From Diprion similis (lineage: Eukaryota; Arthropoda; Insecta; Hymenoptera; Diprionidae), in the NCBI RefSeq assembly GCF_021155765.1, contig NC_060105.1, forward strand, positions 4,588,001-4,652,000: a DNA stretch of 64,000 nucleotides. The letters run 5' to 3'. A program made the position numbers and the translations under genes. Positions 13,325 to 25,361 of this stretch are shown here, piece after piece. Each line of letters begins with the position of its first letter. Within the stretch, counting starts at the first letter, position 1. The notes under the pieces are model-generated. The model did no database searches. It was not told the origin of the DNA and saw only the letters and a program-made list of their open reading frames with translations.

Positions 13325-14840
13325 ACGACCCTTATATACTCTCGGGTTTCAACTATCAATCGAGATCATAAGGATCTCTGTCATCGTCGAGTTGGACAAA
13401 CGACATGATTTTCGAATATAAAAAATACGAGTAATTTAATCCGGAGGGTAGTTTAGACGAGGAATCATAACGTTAACGTTATTAGAAATGATTTAAGATT
13501 ACGGAAGTCTCTTTGTAATCTTGAGAAGTTATCTAGTCGAAGTAAAATTATTTGTCAAGTAATCTTTCGCGATTACTCTGTAAAATATGTAAGTATATGT
13601 ATATATAATCATGGTGTAAATTTTTGCTGCTACGAACCACCCCTCGATATAATCTTTGAAAAAATTTTTCGTTGTATACCTACGTCAGAGCGGAGATTGA
13701 ATAAAATCGGATTATTCACAGATGATTCATGCGATATCTTCCGGTTATCATATCTCTAAGAGCTTGAGCTTGATTCGGTTTGAAGAACGAGAGAATAGGA
13801 GCAGACAGATAATTTATAAAGTTTCTAGAGAACGCGTCCGGAATTCTTAAGTAGCTGCGAAAGCATTCCAACCAATTTCGGATTGCTTTTTGTCGCCGGT
13901 CGACGACGTGGCTCGCCATTTTCTATTTCTTTGATCATTGAACCAGCCCTAAGGGAACGCTTCGAAAAAAGTTTGCAATTTGAATCGCAGTTGTCTAGCA
14001 GTGATCGATGAATTTCGTATTATTTTTTCATCTTTGGAGGGCAAAGTTTTTCAAGATCGCATCTGTCACTTTCAGCTGCACCTCCTCGAACCAAAATGGA
14101 GTAAATTATTGCTAAGCCTATTGTCTGAAAATTTTTATTTTTCTTTTTTCTTTTTTGAAAATCTCATTTGCACAGAAAATATAATCGCAGGTCGACTATT
14201 GAATAAAGCAAAAACTGATATTTCGTGCGATTCAAATTAGTATTGTATTCGTTTTCCGCCTGTTTCTTCCTTAATTTTCCTTCCCAGTATCTGTTTCTCA
14301 CAAAAATTGAATTTCCTATGTATACCAAGTTTGCGATAGTCGAAAAACCGAGAAAAAAATTATCACCCTAAACACTGCGAAAACCGTTTCTACCTCGTGA
14401 TTTCTCTCCTATTTTATACCTACATATATACATACACTTATCTCGATATTATATCCATCGACCAAATATATCAAAAAAATTGAGATTGGCAGAATTGAAT
14501 TCAGTCGAAAGACAAATAATCTCTGCAAACAAATAATTTCGTGAACTTCAATACACCGAATACGTTATAAGGTAAATTCGAGGCAATGTGGAGATCAGAA
14601 TTCGCTCGCGAAGATCGTGTGTGTAAACGTATCTACATCAGGTATTTCAATATCTCATTTCCTCCTCGTCATCATCGATCTCATATATTTTAAATCTGGG
14701 AACAAGAAATCGCAGTGAAATCCCCTCCCCCTTTCCCCCGCCACCCCCTTTTTTCGCGTATAATCGAAGTAAATTTGCGATTTTATCAAAGTTCTTTCCT
14801 CTCTCTGTGAAGAAAACGCGAACGAAATGCGTGATATGCT

Positions 14841-14877
14841 TACCTACCAACCTACCAACCTACCCACCTACCGACCC
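14841..14877. repeat. CCTACCAA-type short tandem repeat
   Basis: Four to five imperfect 8-base units of the form CCTACCAA or CCTACC in a row. Confidence 0.8.
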
Positions 14878-15223
14878 AATCGAGCCCAGCTGAAAGCAGA
14901 TGAAAACTTGAACCTTAAACAATAACGTGATTCGAGGAAGGATGGGAGGGGGAGGAATCCGGATGAAGATTCGAGGCTGCAAATAACGCCGGCAAATGAG
15001 TCGGATCGGGTATAGATACATGTGTGTGTGTGTGTTTTTCTGGTATATATGTATACGTATACGTGGATGGAGAAGGTATGCGAAGGGAGAAGAAGCTGCG
15101 TCTTCTTATAATCTCGACGAGTGCCGGCACAGAAAAAATGTACTTCCTTACTGCGTAGCAGGTGGAAAACTAAGCGAAGCACTGATCGGGAAATTGGCAA
15201 GTTGTCGATAAAATGGCGATGAA

Positions 15224-15246
15224 GGGGGGGGGGGGGGGGGGGGGGG
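15224..15246. repeat. Poly(G) run of 23 bases
   Basis: Uninterrupted G tract. It can form G-quadruplex structure on the plus strand, and its length is likely unstable. Confidence 0.9.
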
Positions 15247-18200
15247 AGTGTCGTGAGGATAATGGGGCGATCGACGTGTACGAAGCTTTCTCAATTGTCG
15301 GCTAAATCCCGTCGATATAAAACGTCGACGAATCGGTATAATTCCATTGTGCGCGAAAATTTCTACAATCCATCACGTACGATCTGAAATCTGTAGAGAC
15401 GAGTAAACGGAAATGGCTTTACACCGAGTTTACCTATATAATCCGATATATACAAGCAGAAGAAAACAATGAGAGTAGTGATAATAATAATGATAATAGA
15501 CGAAATATCTTATGGGATATAATAAAGGCGCAAAAAGGTCTTTGGTTTCCTCTGTTGAGACGACCGCAGGATTAGAAATATAAGGGAGGAGATAATCTTT
15601 CAATTAAATTCCAGAGTCTAGCCTGGCAGAAAACAAGGGGAATTAAGGCTGAATGGTTGAGTGTTCGAGATGCGAAATGGGGAGAATGCGGGAATCGCTG
15701 AGGAGCTCGGCAGCGATTTTATATCGGTTAAAAGGATCTCTCTCTCTACACCTTTCTATTAAACTGTATAATGACCTCTCAGCGGAGTGACGAGGGTACG
15801 ATAAGAATAATTCCCTGCGAATGAACCTACCCTGTATAGTGTAATTACATACGCAACACGAGAGAGAAAAAGGGGTGAACAGTTGTAAAAAAAAAAAAGA
15901 AAGAGAAAGTGAAACGTGTATAGGTAAAGATACGGCATAAACGGCGAGTAAATTCGCGGTAGCGATCTATACGCATTTGCAAAACAGTAAAGGTAAACAA
16001 ATTCGGTTGATATTGGATATATACGGGGAAGTTATTTACCCTGTCGTCGTTAGAGTTCTGCTTTGAGGGGTGGAATTTGAGAAAGGTATTATTCCGAATA
16101 ATACTTTATGCCATTATATATTTACACACAGAGTTGATCAAAGAGGGATGATATTGTATGACGTATGTGACGTATTGATATTTGCAAAATCGGGAGAACA
16201 CAGATTCCGCCAATTTTCCAATAACTTTTTTCGACGCAAAACCAATCGAGGGTTGTGATATGGACATGGAGAAAAATTAATAATAAAAAGACAATTTCGA
16301 GTATCTCCGGGTTAGAAAGTTGCGCGATTTTAATTTTCAGCTTCTCTGACTCTACAGAAAAGAATCCTGATTTATCGTAATACGAGTACGAAAAACTTTT
16401 GATAGAAAATTCTTGATGCGAAAAATTTAAGAAAATTGTGAAAAGAAAGGGCTTCTTTTGTTCAGACACGATTCTGACAAAATAATATTTTTGTAACATA
16501 AAAAAAAAAACCAGCTCTTATTCACTTTCAAACAAGTTAAAGATACACATGAAATTTAAAAATGATTAATTACGACGGACTTGAAACTTTACGTGAAACG
16601 AGTAATTATCCTCAAGATATAAGTCAAAGAATCGAATTAAATTCGAAAAACTTCAAGCTTCCTTACATTAGCCAGCCAGTGATTCATTTTACTAATTAAA
16701 AAAACGGTGAATATTCCATAGAATTTCTAAGTTTTTCCTATTCCATAAAACTGACGAATCAATGTACCTCTTGAAAATTTAAAAGTTTAACAAATAAAGG
16801 AAATGCATAAAGAGATGATCTCGAAAAAATTTTCAAATCTTTGAAGCTACAAGATATTGCAAACGCAGTTGAGAAAGTGAAGAAATTTCATATGACCGGT
16901 ATTTGGTTTGATTTTCTGCACAAAGAAACGTTACAGACAAAACTTATTTTCCTCGTTACCACTGCGACGAAACTACAACGAAGTATAAAATCAAGTTTCG
17001 TCTACTACTCAGAATCAGATTCGCGATGCTAATTGCCGAATATCTTCATCGGATATTTTCCAGTGATATTCCGACTATCTCGAGACGATATCGTTACGCT
17101 CCTCTCAGGTGAATAGTTCCGGGAGTTCGCATTAAAATTCGCGATAAGCATATTCGGTATACGAGGCGAGTCTTATATAAAATTACACCTGACGTGAGGT
17201 AAGGAAAAGCGATAAATTGACGTGGAAATGTTCGTTCAGCCATCCCGAAAAAACGCAGTCTTGCTATTTTCGCGAAGCGTTATCTTTTCTTTCTTCTTTT
17301 TTTTTTTTTTTCTTTTATTCCAAGCTTACGGCAGATTAGATTCGAAACGAGGAATTCCAATCGATTCCCAATTCAATATTGGATTTATTTACAATTAACT
17401 TGAAACTTTTCTACTGAATTTTCTCGCGAAATAACAACGCACAGTTTTTCCTTGCAGAATTATTTACTGGGTCTATTCCAGTTGCGGTTTCCCGGGATTT
17501 TACCTTGAAATTCACTTCCACCCAATTATTTGGTTATCACGGATCCCCAGATGGTACATAGTTTCATACACCGAACAAGGCAAGCCTCGAGAAAATTAAG
17601 TTTATAAGTTTAGCTTCTGTATTATAACGCGCCTCGTGTGCACCGCAAATTCACCTCCTAATACGCCAGTAATAATAAATAAAGGGTTGAATAACTTATG
17701 TATTTCCGTGGTAACGGGTGAGTAAAATATTACATTTAAGTAGATACAATATAGTTCGACTTGAATCACTTCTGATTACCGGTTTTGTCGGAAAACGTAT
17801 AAAATGACGAGTGAAAATATTGATTAATTTATTCTACTGCAAGCTTGAATGTTATAAAAAAGCAGAGGAAAAAGTCGAGATCATACTTGAACGTTTAATA
17901 TTTAAACCGATTCACAATTTACATTTATTTTGTATAACAAAAGAGAAAAAGTTCAAACAATTTCACACGTTCAAACTTTTCCGCGAAATAAATTCTCTGC
18001 GATGTTTTACGTATATATATATACATATAAATATATAACTGTATTATACATGCATATATGTATATATATATAAACCGCGCACTCGCAAATTTCATAGTTA
18101 TTATCTGTCTCGCACGGCCGATGGGCGTGTGAAATATATATATCTCAGGTGAGAAAAAATGGTGGTGATTCCTTTTTTTTACTATACTCGGGGAAAGAAA

Positions 18201-18950
18201 AAAAAACCTCCACATTCAAAAAGGAAAGAAAGAACGAAAGAAAGGTAATCGAAAAAAATTCACACGGATGCATCGTGATTGATAGCAATAATCACAATAA
18301 TAACAAAAATTTGTGATACTCTGTAATATACATATATATATATGTCTTAAATACAATCTATAGGGTTGATTTTATTTACCGAGTGGATCCAAAAACGATA
18401 TATTTATATTCTCGTCGCTCTCGAATACGATCAGCATTTTTATTCAAATTTCCGGCTGAATGTTCGAGGAGAATATTTTCTACCTGTAGGTACTGTCTAG
18501 CTAGGAGTTGAACCCACCAGCGAGATGATCAAATTCCCTCATACCAATCCCAATCAGTTTTTATACTCGACGGAACATCTCGTCCGACAGATTTAGCTGT
18601 GAGTATAATTTGCAAAATACTCGAAGTTTATACGCGCGTTATTACACCACCGAATCTGGCACGAAACAAGAAGTCGAGGAAACATTTTGCAGCCAGAAGG
18701 CGTGCAAATCCGGAGTTACAACATGAACAACATCCGAACACCACGCCCGGAGGTATTTCATGGTGCATGGAAGGAACGAGGCGTATAATTCTCCCGCGCA
18801 AAATACTGCAGGAAGAAAATAGCCGCAGCTAAAAACGAGTGAAATTTTTGCGTAAATTCAAGTCACGGAACGGCTTCTATTTCATGTTGCAAGACTAGAA
18901 AGTAGGAAATTTATCTTAAATCTAAATTCCGTAAATTCCAATGTTCGGCT

Positions 18951-18989
<39 letters not shown>

Positions 18990-18993
<4 letters not shown>

Positions 18994-19604
18994 GGTGGCG
19001 CAAAAAAACCGACTTTTTTTATTTTTTCTTGAGTCTCGTGTGGCAAAATGTTAGTTTTTGATTTTTTAAGATCCCACTCCAAAGGACAGCTCAAAAAAAA
19101 AATTTTAGGAGGTCGCTCCAAACTTTTTAAAATGTCAAAAATCGTCAAAAAATTAAATTAAAAAAATTGTATTTTCAGTATTTTGTTTGATTTTTAATTC
19201 ATGTCATCGTGTATTGTTATCGATTCTTTCTTACTAAATTGAAGAAAAAAAATTTATGAAATTTTAATCTGAATATTAAAAGGTCGCTCGAAAAGATCTA
19301 AAGAAATGCACCAAAAAATTGAAAAAAAATTATGAGTGACCTTTCAAAATTCAAATTTTCATCCGAAACTTTCGGAAACTTATTTTTTTTTTGTCTATAT
19401 AATTATACCGTTACGAGAAAAAAAATTAAAAAAAAAAAAAAATTGATTTTTGACGATTTCTGACGTTTTAAAAAATGTAGAGCGACCTCTTAAAAATTTT
19501 TTTTTGAACTGCCCTTTGGGGTGGGCTCTTAAAACATCGAAAACTAATATTTTATCACACGAGACTCAAAAAAAAAAATAGTCGGTTTTTTTGCGTCACC
19601 CTAA
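18990..19604. mobile_element. MITE with about 150-bp terminal inverted repeats
   Basis: The left end reads TTAGGGTGGCGCAAAAAAAC. The right end, read on the other strand, begins TTAGGGTGACGCAAAAAAAC. The arms stay alignable for about 150 bp (GAGTCTCGTGTG, CCAAAGG, GGTCGCTC shared), and TATTAGGG is common to both ends, which suggests a TA target duplication. The element sits at the end of a (TA)n tract. The interior of about 300 bp has no transposase frame. A TA target and long inverted repeats suggest a non-autonomous Tc1/mariner-related or foldback element; that assignment is inferred. A relic of one end lies at 58181-58240. Confidence 0.8.
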
Positions 19605-21583
19605 TACATATATAATATATATAGGTATATCGCTTGCTCTTTCGCTCAAGGAAATCTCGTCTGATATATGTATTCGTATAACAAGGATATTTTCCAAGGA
19701 GAATTTGCTGCGCCATTTTCAGCCCTCAAATTACGTTACATACATACAAACCGCGAAGGTAGGTATATTTTATTCACCGGAAGTTGTAGCCGTGCTTTCA
19801 AGGCTTGTTTATAATTACACCCTGCATTGTGACTTTCGTTAACGACTCTACCCTACGACGCACCTCTTTCGGTTAGAATGCGACACACACTATCGTCTGT
19901 GTACGTCCAAAATAACATCCCTGTTTACGGTCACGTCGGAACACAAAGCTTCGTCGCGGAATAGCTGACAATGAGTGTGATTTGCACTCGGAGAACTCGT
20001 TGAAAAAAAGAGAAACATTAAATTGAGAGAATAAGACGTCGTGCAAATTAATTATATACGAATTATTAAATAATAATGAAACATAACATAATACTGACGT
20101 AAATAAGTTTAAAGATATTTTGCTTAATATGAAAATACTGATATCGCTGTGAGTTTACTACCGAAGAAACAGATTTTTGAGAAATTGGAGAAAATGAAAG
20201 TTAGTTATCCAAACGGGAAAATAATTATATGGTTTCGGCCGAGTGGGAATCGACGAATCTCATGGGTCCGTGTAACCGGAGAAGGAAAAGAAAAGGAGAA
20301 ATTCGTTGAATTAATGAAATGCACCGCGGCCACAAATCCAATTAAGTCTCCGTTCTGTTAACACCTCCCTTGAGAGACATCGATCGTAGAAAATTATACA
20401 CTTTTCTTCCCTTTATAAGGGTGATTCGTACAAGGTATTATTGTTCACTTTGTGTGAATATTCGAGCGACGAGCATCAAGCGTAGAATTCTGTGACGTAA
20501 TTTCGTCAAATCCCGAGTCTGTTTGCCAAACGAAACCCTTGACTCGAATATAAAGTCGCAATTTAACATTTTCCGAAAAATATCTATAAAGAAATTGGAA
20601 AAACAGAACAAAACACGCCGAGTTAACGTATACAGACTTCGTCCCGATTCTCGTTATATTCCATCCTTTTCTTATTTTTCGTTTCACAACGTAAATTGCA
20701 TCACAGCTGGTGAACTACGAACAATTGGTTTCGTTTGAATAAAAATCAGCTTTTTTGTGCAGAAAAATTCTCGCCTGCAGTGTAGAGCAATCAAGTGTCA
20801 ACGAACAATTGATTCTTTTAACCTGCACCCGAGTCGGGTTGAAATATGTTTTAATTGAAATTCTGAATTATGCACGTTATTCTGCATAGAACAAAAGCGT
20901 CGTTTCCACAGGCAAGGACAAAGTCGAGGTTGAGTCGTATAATTTAAAAGGAATTGCAATGCAATGTAGGATCAGAGAATTAATTACCTGCCTGTTACAT
21001 TTCAACGGTAAAATTAAAACGATGAATTGAATATTAATCGTTAATTTATAGACAGAATTATTATTATTTTTTATTTTTTTCCAACGTGTATAATAACGAT
21101 TTTATAAAAAACCGATAGTAAGAAAATTGAAATTTTGCTGGTTTACTTTTTAATTTTATGCCTATCCCCGTTGTCGTTGTAATAATAATAATAATAATAA
21201 TAAGTTGAAATTGAATAAAATTCTAATCCATTTTTGAGTGATTATATAAAGAAAATTAGAATTTCCAAAGAAATAACAATACCTAATGAGAAAAGTTGAT
21301 GCCTACATATACACTTATAAATTACAAACTCTGTAAAGAGTTGGGATCAGTTACGCGTGCATAAATCGAAGAGAGTATAATGGGTGGTGTTTAACTTATC
21401 GGTTTAGGGAAGGAACGCGGTGTTAAAGCAATTAACCTGGCGGGGTTTCAACTCTGGAGCCGGGATAATTGAATTACACGAAAGTCGGGCGATTAAAAGG
21501 TGAACAATCAGAGTATATATCGATCGAGGAACTGGTATACATTAATAAACATATTAATATAGATATTATCGTTATTTACTCAC
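19605..21583. other. Non-coding stretch downstream of the GPCR exon (probable intron)
   Basis: No supported gene. On the minus strand this follows the splice donor of the GPCR exon at 21583, so it is probably intron. An (AAT)n tract lies at 21180-21203. The short open frame at 20149-20361 on the plus strand has no good start codon and is treated as unproven. Confidence 0.4.
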
Positions 21584-21878
21584 CAAGAACTATCCACATG
21601 ACGATCGCATTTCCGCCGATAGCTACTAGCAGCATAGCCGTGAATACGAGAGCCCAAGAGAGTTTTTCCCACCATGGTAAATCGTAGGGTTTTGGCTGAC
21701 CAGGAAACAGACAGACGGACAACTTGTCGCGAAGCTGTTCCCTCACTATGGAACCGGAAAGCGCTTCCTCAAGAGCGTTCAAAAGATCACTTCTGTTCAG
21801 TTCACGCACCGTTGATAAATCCTGCCTGAGCACCACAGCACTGCAGTTGTACAACCTTTCCGTATCCACATTCTTCAT
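21584..21878 (-). CDS. Tachykinin/natalisin-type neuropeptide receptor, first coding exon only
   Basis: This is the N-terminal exon of a rhodopsin-family GPCR. The 98 complete codons give an extracellular tail with N-glycosylation sites (NCS 11-13, NRS 28-30), then LPWWEKLSW and the first membrane helix (about 73-97). The helix contains GGN, the conserved helix-1 asparagine, and WIVL. The LPWW...GGN...WIVL pattern is typical of insect tachykinin-related receptors (TkR99D, TkR86C). Such receptors bind tachykinin or natalisin peptides and signal through Gq or Gs. The exon ends at CTTG followed by GTGAGT, a strong donor, in phase 1. The start is the first ATG after in-frame stops. I could not find the exons for helices 2-7 in the 21.5 kb downstream, so the next intron is very long or they escaped me. 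The choice between TkR99D and TkR86C is open. Confidence 0.72.
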
Positions 21879-23369
21879 GATTTCCTTTCACACCGACGCG
21901 ACCGCGGGTTTTAGTTGTACAGTAATTAATTAATTAATCAATCAATTAATCAATCACCGATAGTCGAGCTTCAAGTCGCCCGATCTCATCGTTGAGCCGT
22001 GTGATCTGAATATGAAAAAGAAAGAACAAAAACAAAAAATTAAAGCACAGTTACTCCGAAGGAATAACGAAGAGGAAACAAAGAACTTTATTTTTATGCG
22101 TAAAAAAGAAACTCTAGTTTTATGGTGTCAATCGATCAGAGTTCTTATTTTCGCTTTAACTATCAGAGCGAAAACTATATATCGGCAAAGTTTATCCCTG
22201 AAATGATTATTCTCCAACATATTATTACTTCCTTAAGCATCCGTCGTCGCCCCGTTTTCATATGTATTTATGCGTACATGTATACGCATGACTTATGTTC
22301 GTCAAAAGTAATATTCACACCGCACGAGCAGCAGGTGTGGAGGAAAATAATTTCCCCTCCGTATGTGAAATGGCGGAGTTTTATTAAAACGGTGAATAAA
22401 ATGCCTCCCTCGAATTGCCGAGAGCGACGACTAAGTATATATACTGCCTACAAACTAGGCAAATTTCTCTCCCCGCAGATCCGAAGCACCGTACGCCAGA
22501 CTAGCTTCGAAGACACTGACCGAGTCTCAGTCGCTATGAAGTTCCCTCGGAGCTGCGTGCGCAACGCAAACATGCGGCTCATCATCCCGACGACTCGTAC
22601 TACTTGCCAATTACACCCAAAGATCCATGAATGGAACGATGCGACGTCACTTGTGTCTTGCTGACTGGAAGTACGGCCAGCAGGACAGAACGTCTGACAA
22701 ATTGCGGATCTTTGGGCAAACGAATCGGCGAATAATTGCGATGCTTGATGAGCCAATGTAACCGGAAATATATATATATAGTATACAAAGAAGAAACTTA
22801 CGGCATGGATTGTAGCTGAAACTGGCGCGATTAATTTCCAGTTAAATCGGTAAATTAACAAAAGCAATACATGCAAATTTAGAAGATAAATGTAGAAAAT
22901 AATAGATCAAAAGAAAAATTTATCTTGCTTATTATTATTATTTTTATTCGATTAATCGTACCTAAAATAGGATAAAGAAAACGCAAAAGGGACAAATGTC
23001 TGAATGACGTTTTTGTTGCGAGTTCTATTTTGTTTAGGATTATGTACTATAATTTTTTTGTGTAAATAAATGAAATTGAGAAAAAATTGTAACGCCTCCC
23101 GGTTTGTTTTTTTTTTTTTGCTTCTCTTTTCACCTCCAATATGCTGACTTGACTGACCCTTGTTTTATTCAAGTTCTTTTTTTCGCATGCAGTTTTGTGG
23201 ATCGTTATCAGCTGTCGAAGCTAGAGCCGTTGTGTTGTAATATGCCTCCATGACATGAAGGCTGATGGACGTTTAAGGTGTATAATTCACATTTAACTGA
23301 TGTATTATTGAAGGTGTGGCTGATATCAGGTCTGCGACGTGTTGTATATACCCACCGTGGACTAGTATT
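21879..23369. other. Upstream region of the GPCR exon
   Basis: This stretch probably holds the 5' untranslated sequence and promoter of the minus-strand receptor, though I see no definite TATA or initiator. A TTAATTAATCAATCAATTAA-like AT repeat lies at 21924-21957. The overlapping plus and minus open frames at 22122-22876 share the same bases, have no domain and are not called as genes. Confidence 0.35.
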
Positions 23370-24062
23370 ATACATGAGGTATTCCATCGCAAGTCGACCC
23401 TCGCCATCGGCGATTTTTTTTCATTTTTTATTTCAAGTATCGTGTAGCGTGTAGGAAAAGAACATTTTTAACCGAATCTGATATTTTTGGGACCAAGGGT
23501 TCGTTTTTTATGCCGTTCTCAAAAACACGAGAACTCAATTTTTGAACGAATAGCTCTAATCGATTGGCCTTAAATTTTTCTCGTCAATTTTTTTTTGAAA
23601 AAAGAAATTTTTTTAACGCAGATGGAAGTTGGAAAGATTTTGGTTTAGAAGCTTCAGGCGAAACAAGTAATTTAAAAGTGAGTAGAGACGGATTAAATAT
23701 AGATTTAAAAAATACAAATTTATGTATTATTCATTTTTTCTCACTTTTTAATTACTTGTCTCGCCTGTAGTCTCTGAACCAAAAGCTCGCCCACTTGCAT
23801 CTTGGTCTCAAAATTTTCGTTTTCTAACAAAGAATTCATGATAAACATTCGAAGCCAATCGCTTCGGACTATTCATTCAAAAATTGGGTTTTCGTGTTTT
23901 TGGGAGCAGTAAAAATGAAACCCGTGGTCCGCAAAATATAAAACCCGGTAAAAGATGTTTCCTTTTTTCTACACTCTATACCATACTTGGAGATAAAAAA
24001 AAATATCCGATTGTGAGGGTCATACTTAGGTCGGTTTGGCGTGGAATGCCTCATATATTCAT
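23370..24062. mobile_element. Foldback/MITE element, about 690 bp, long inverted repeats
   Basis: The left end reads CATGAGGTATTCCATCGCAA. The right end, read on the other strand, is TATGAGGCATTCCACGCCAA. Pairing continues inward through GACC, the GTGTAG stretch, CCAAGGGTTCGTTTTT against its partner, CAAAAACACGAGAACTCAAT, and GAACGAATAG next to CGATTGGC. An inner second hairpin (about 23660-23775) pairs GGCGAAACAAGTAATTTAAA with its reverse complement. No transposase frame is present. It is non-autonomous, of unknown superfamily. Confidence 0.75.
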
Positions 24063-25033
24063 AGCCATTTTCCGTGGCGAACTGTATTAGCCTGCTATTT
24101 CTGCTGATTAGAATTCTGGCGATGGAAACGCCGCGTGCAAAGGTATACTGACCAGCGATTTGCGTATTCTCCAAGGTAAGGATAAGGAAAGGTAAGTAAT
24201 GAAAAAGAATTAAGTTGACAATGAGAATAATGTCACAGGCACGAATCGCAGTAATACTGTGGGTTTTTTGCTTCCCTTTTCAAATGGACTAAATTATGAA
24301 CGGTTGCTTTAAGCAAAAATTCTTATTAGACGGTTAGGACGGGAGAAAAAATGCTGTGAAAAAATTTTTATGAAATTGAAAAATTAAGGAGTAATCATGA
24401 CTTGTTTCAGTTTTATATTAACACAACGTCGACGTGTAAACGGGAAAACAGTAAAGGGTCAAATCAACGCTGCAAAGTTAAAAAAATAATGTTACGCGGG
24501 GATAATTGAGGAAAATTTTTTCCGCCTCCGAGAAAAAAATACTCATTTTTGACGTTGTGAAATAATGCGAATTCGTGAAATTGCTAAATCAGCTAAGAAA
24601 ATTCTTGGAAGATCGACAAGCCAACCAGAAACACTATTATTTAGCACAATGAATTAATTATCGTTCGCCAAATAATTCCTGTGGGATGTGATATTAAGCT
24701 GAAGGAAGCCGAGGAAAAGTAAAAATAAATGCACGACAAGGATGGTAAACGGAACAAATCTTTTTGCCGAGTTTGTCTCACAGACGACGTTCACTTAACT
24801 GATCTGAAAGTTATTAGCGCCTTAACGAGGTCCTAATGAGGAGAAGAAAAAGCGTTGAAACAATATCAAAGGAACGGAGGATTCGTCTTATTACCAGATT
24901 CCGAGATGAGAAAAATACGAGATCATCCTTCGCGAAGCGAAATCCGTATTGTAATGTACCCAAGTTTTTTTCATGCGAATATATTTCAGAAAGACAAAGC
25001 AGACGGACGATCAATCGTCTGGATTCTTAAGAA

Positions 25034-25361
25034 TGAGCAAAAATAATTGATTTTCGATTAAATCGATAATTTTTTCAAGATTAATCAAGTACGATCGATT
25101 ATTTTTCAAACTCGATTACTTTTGCTCACAATCGGTTCTTGTTTTTTACTCCCTCGTGAACGATGCAATAGAACATCGATTTATGTGATTAAATGAATAT
25201 ATAACTATAAGTTGTCAAAAAACTTGAAATTTTGGTTTCAAAGGCACTGCTTAAAAAAAAATCAAGTGATCGATTGATCGATTAATTTTTACCAACTCAA
25301 CGATTCGTCTTGTATTATTTTTTGGATCCGATTACTCGATGCATCGATTATTTTTAGCTCA
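25034..25361. mobile_element. MITE-like element, 328 bp, TGAGC termini and CGATTA-rich body
   Basis: The left end reads TGAGCAAAAATAATTGATTT and the right end, on the other strand, TGAGCTAAAAATAATCGATG. Inside are many copies of CGATTA/TAATCG and ATCGAT (for example at 25052, 25095, 25115, 25268, 25330 and 25343). No frame is present. The TIR arms are about 45 bp and imperfect. No clear target duplication was seen. Confidence 0.6.

Larger units (their letters stand above)
12881..18989. other. Non-coding stretch with simple repeats
   Basis: No supported gene. Visible contents are a 21-base C run at 13304-13324, a degenerate CCTACCAA minisatellite at 14841-14877, a 23-base G run at 15224-15246 and (TA)n tracts near 18010-18072 and 18950-18990. 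Open frames here are short and composition-driven. This may be an intron of the minus-strand GPCR gene, which is an inference. Confidence 0.45.

Noticed and set aside
22122..22876. Overlapping plus (180 codons) and minus (142 codons) frames upstream of the GPCR exon
   Set aside because: They occupy the same bases on opposite strands, have no domain, and are full of AT-repeat-derived Ile/Tyr. At most one could be real and neither shows support.
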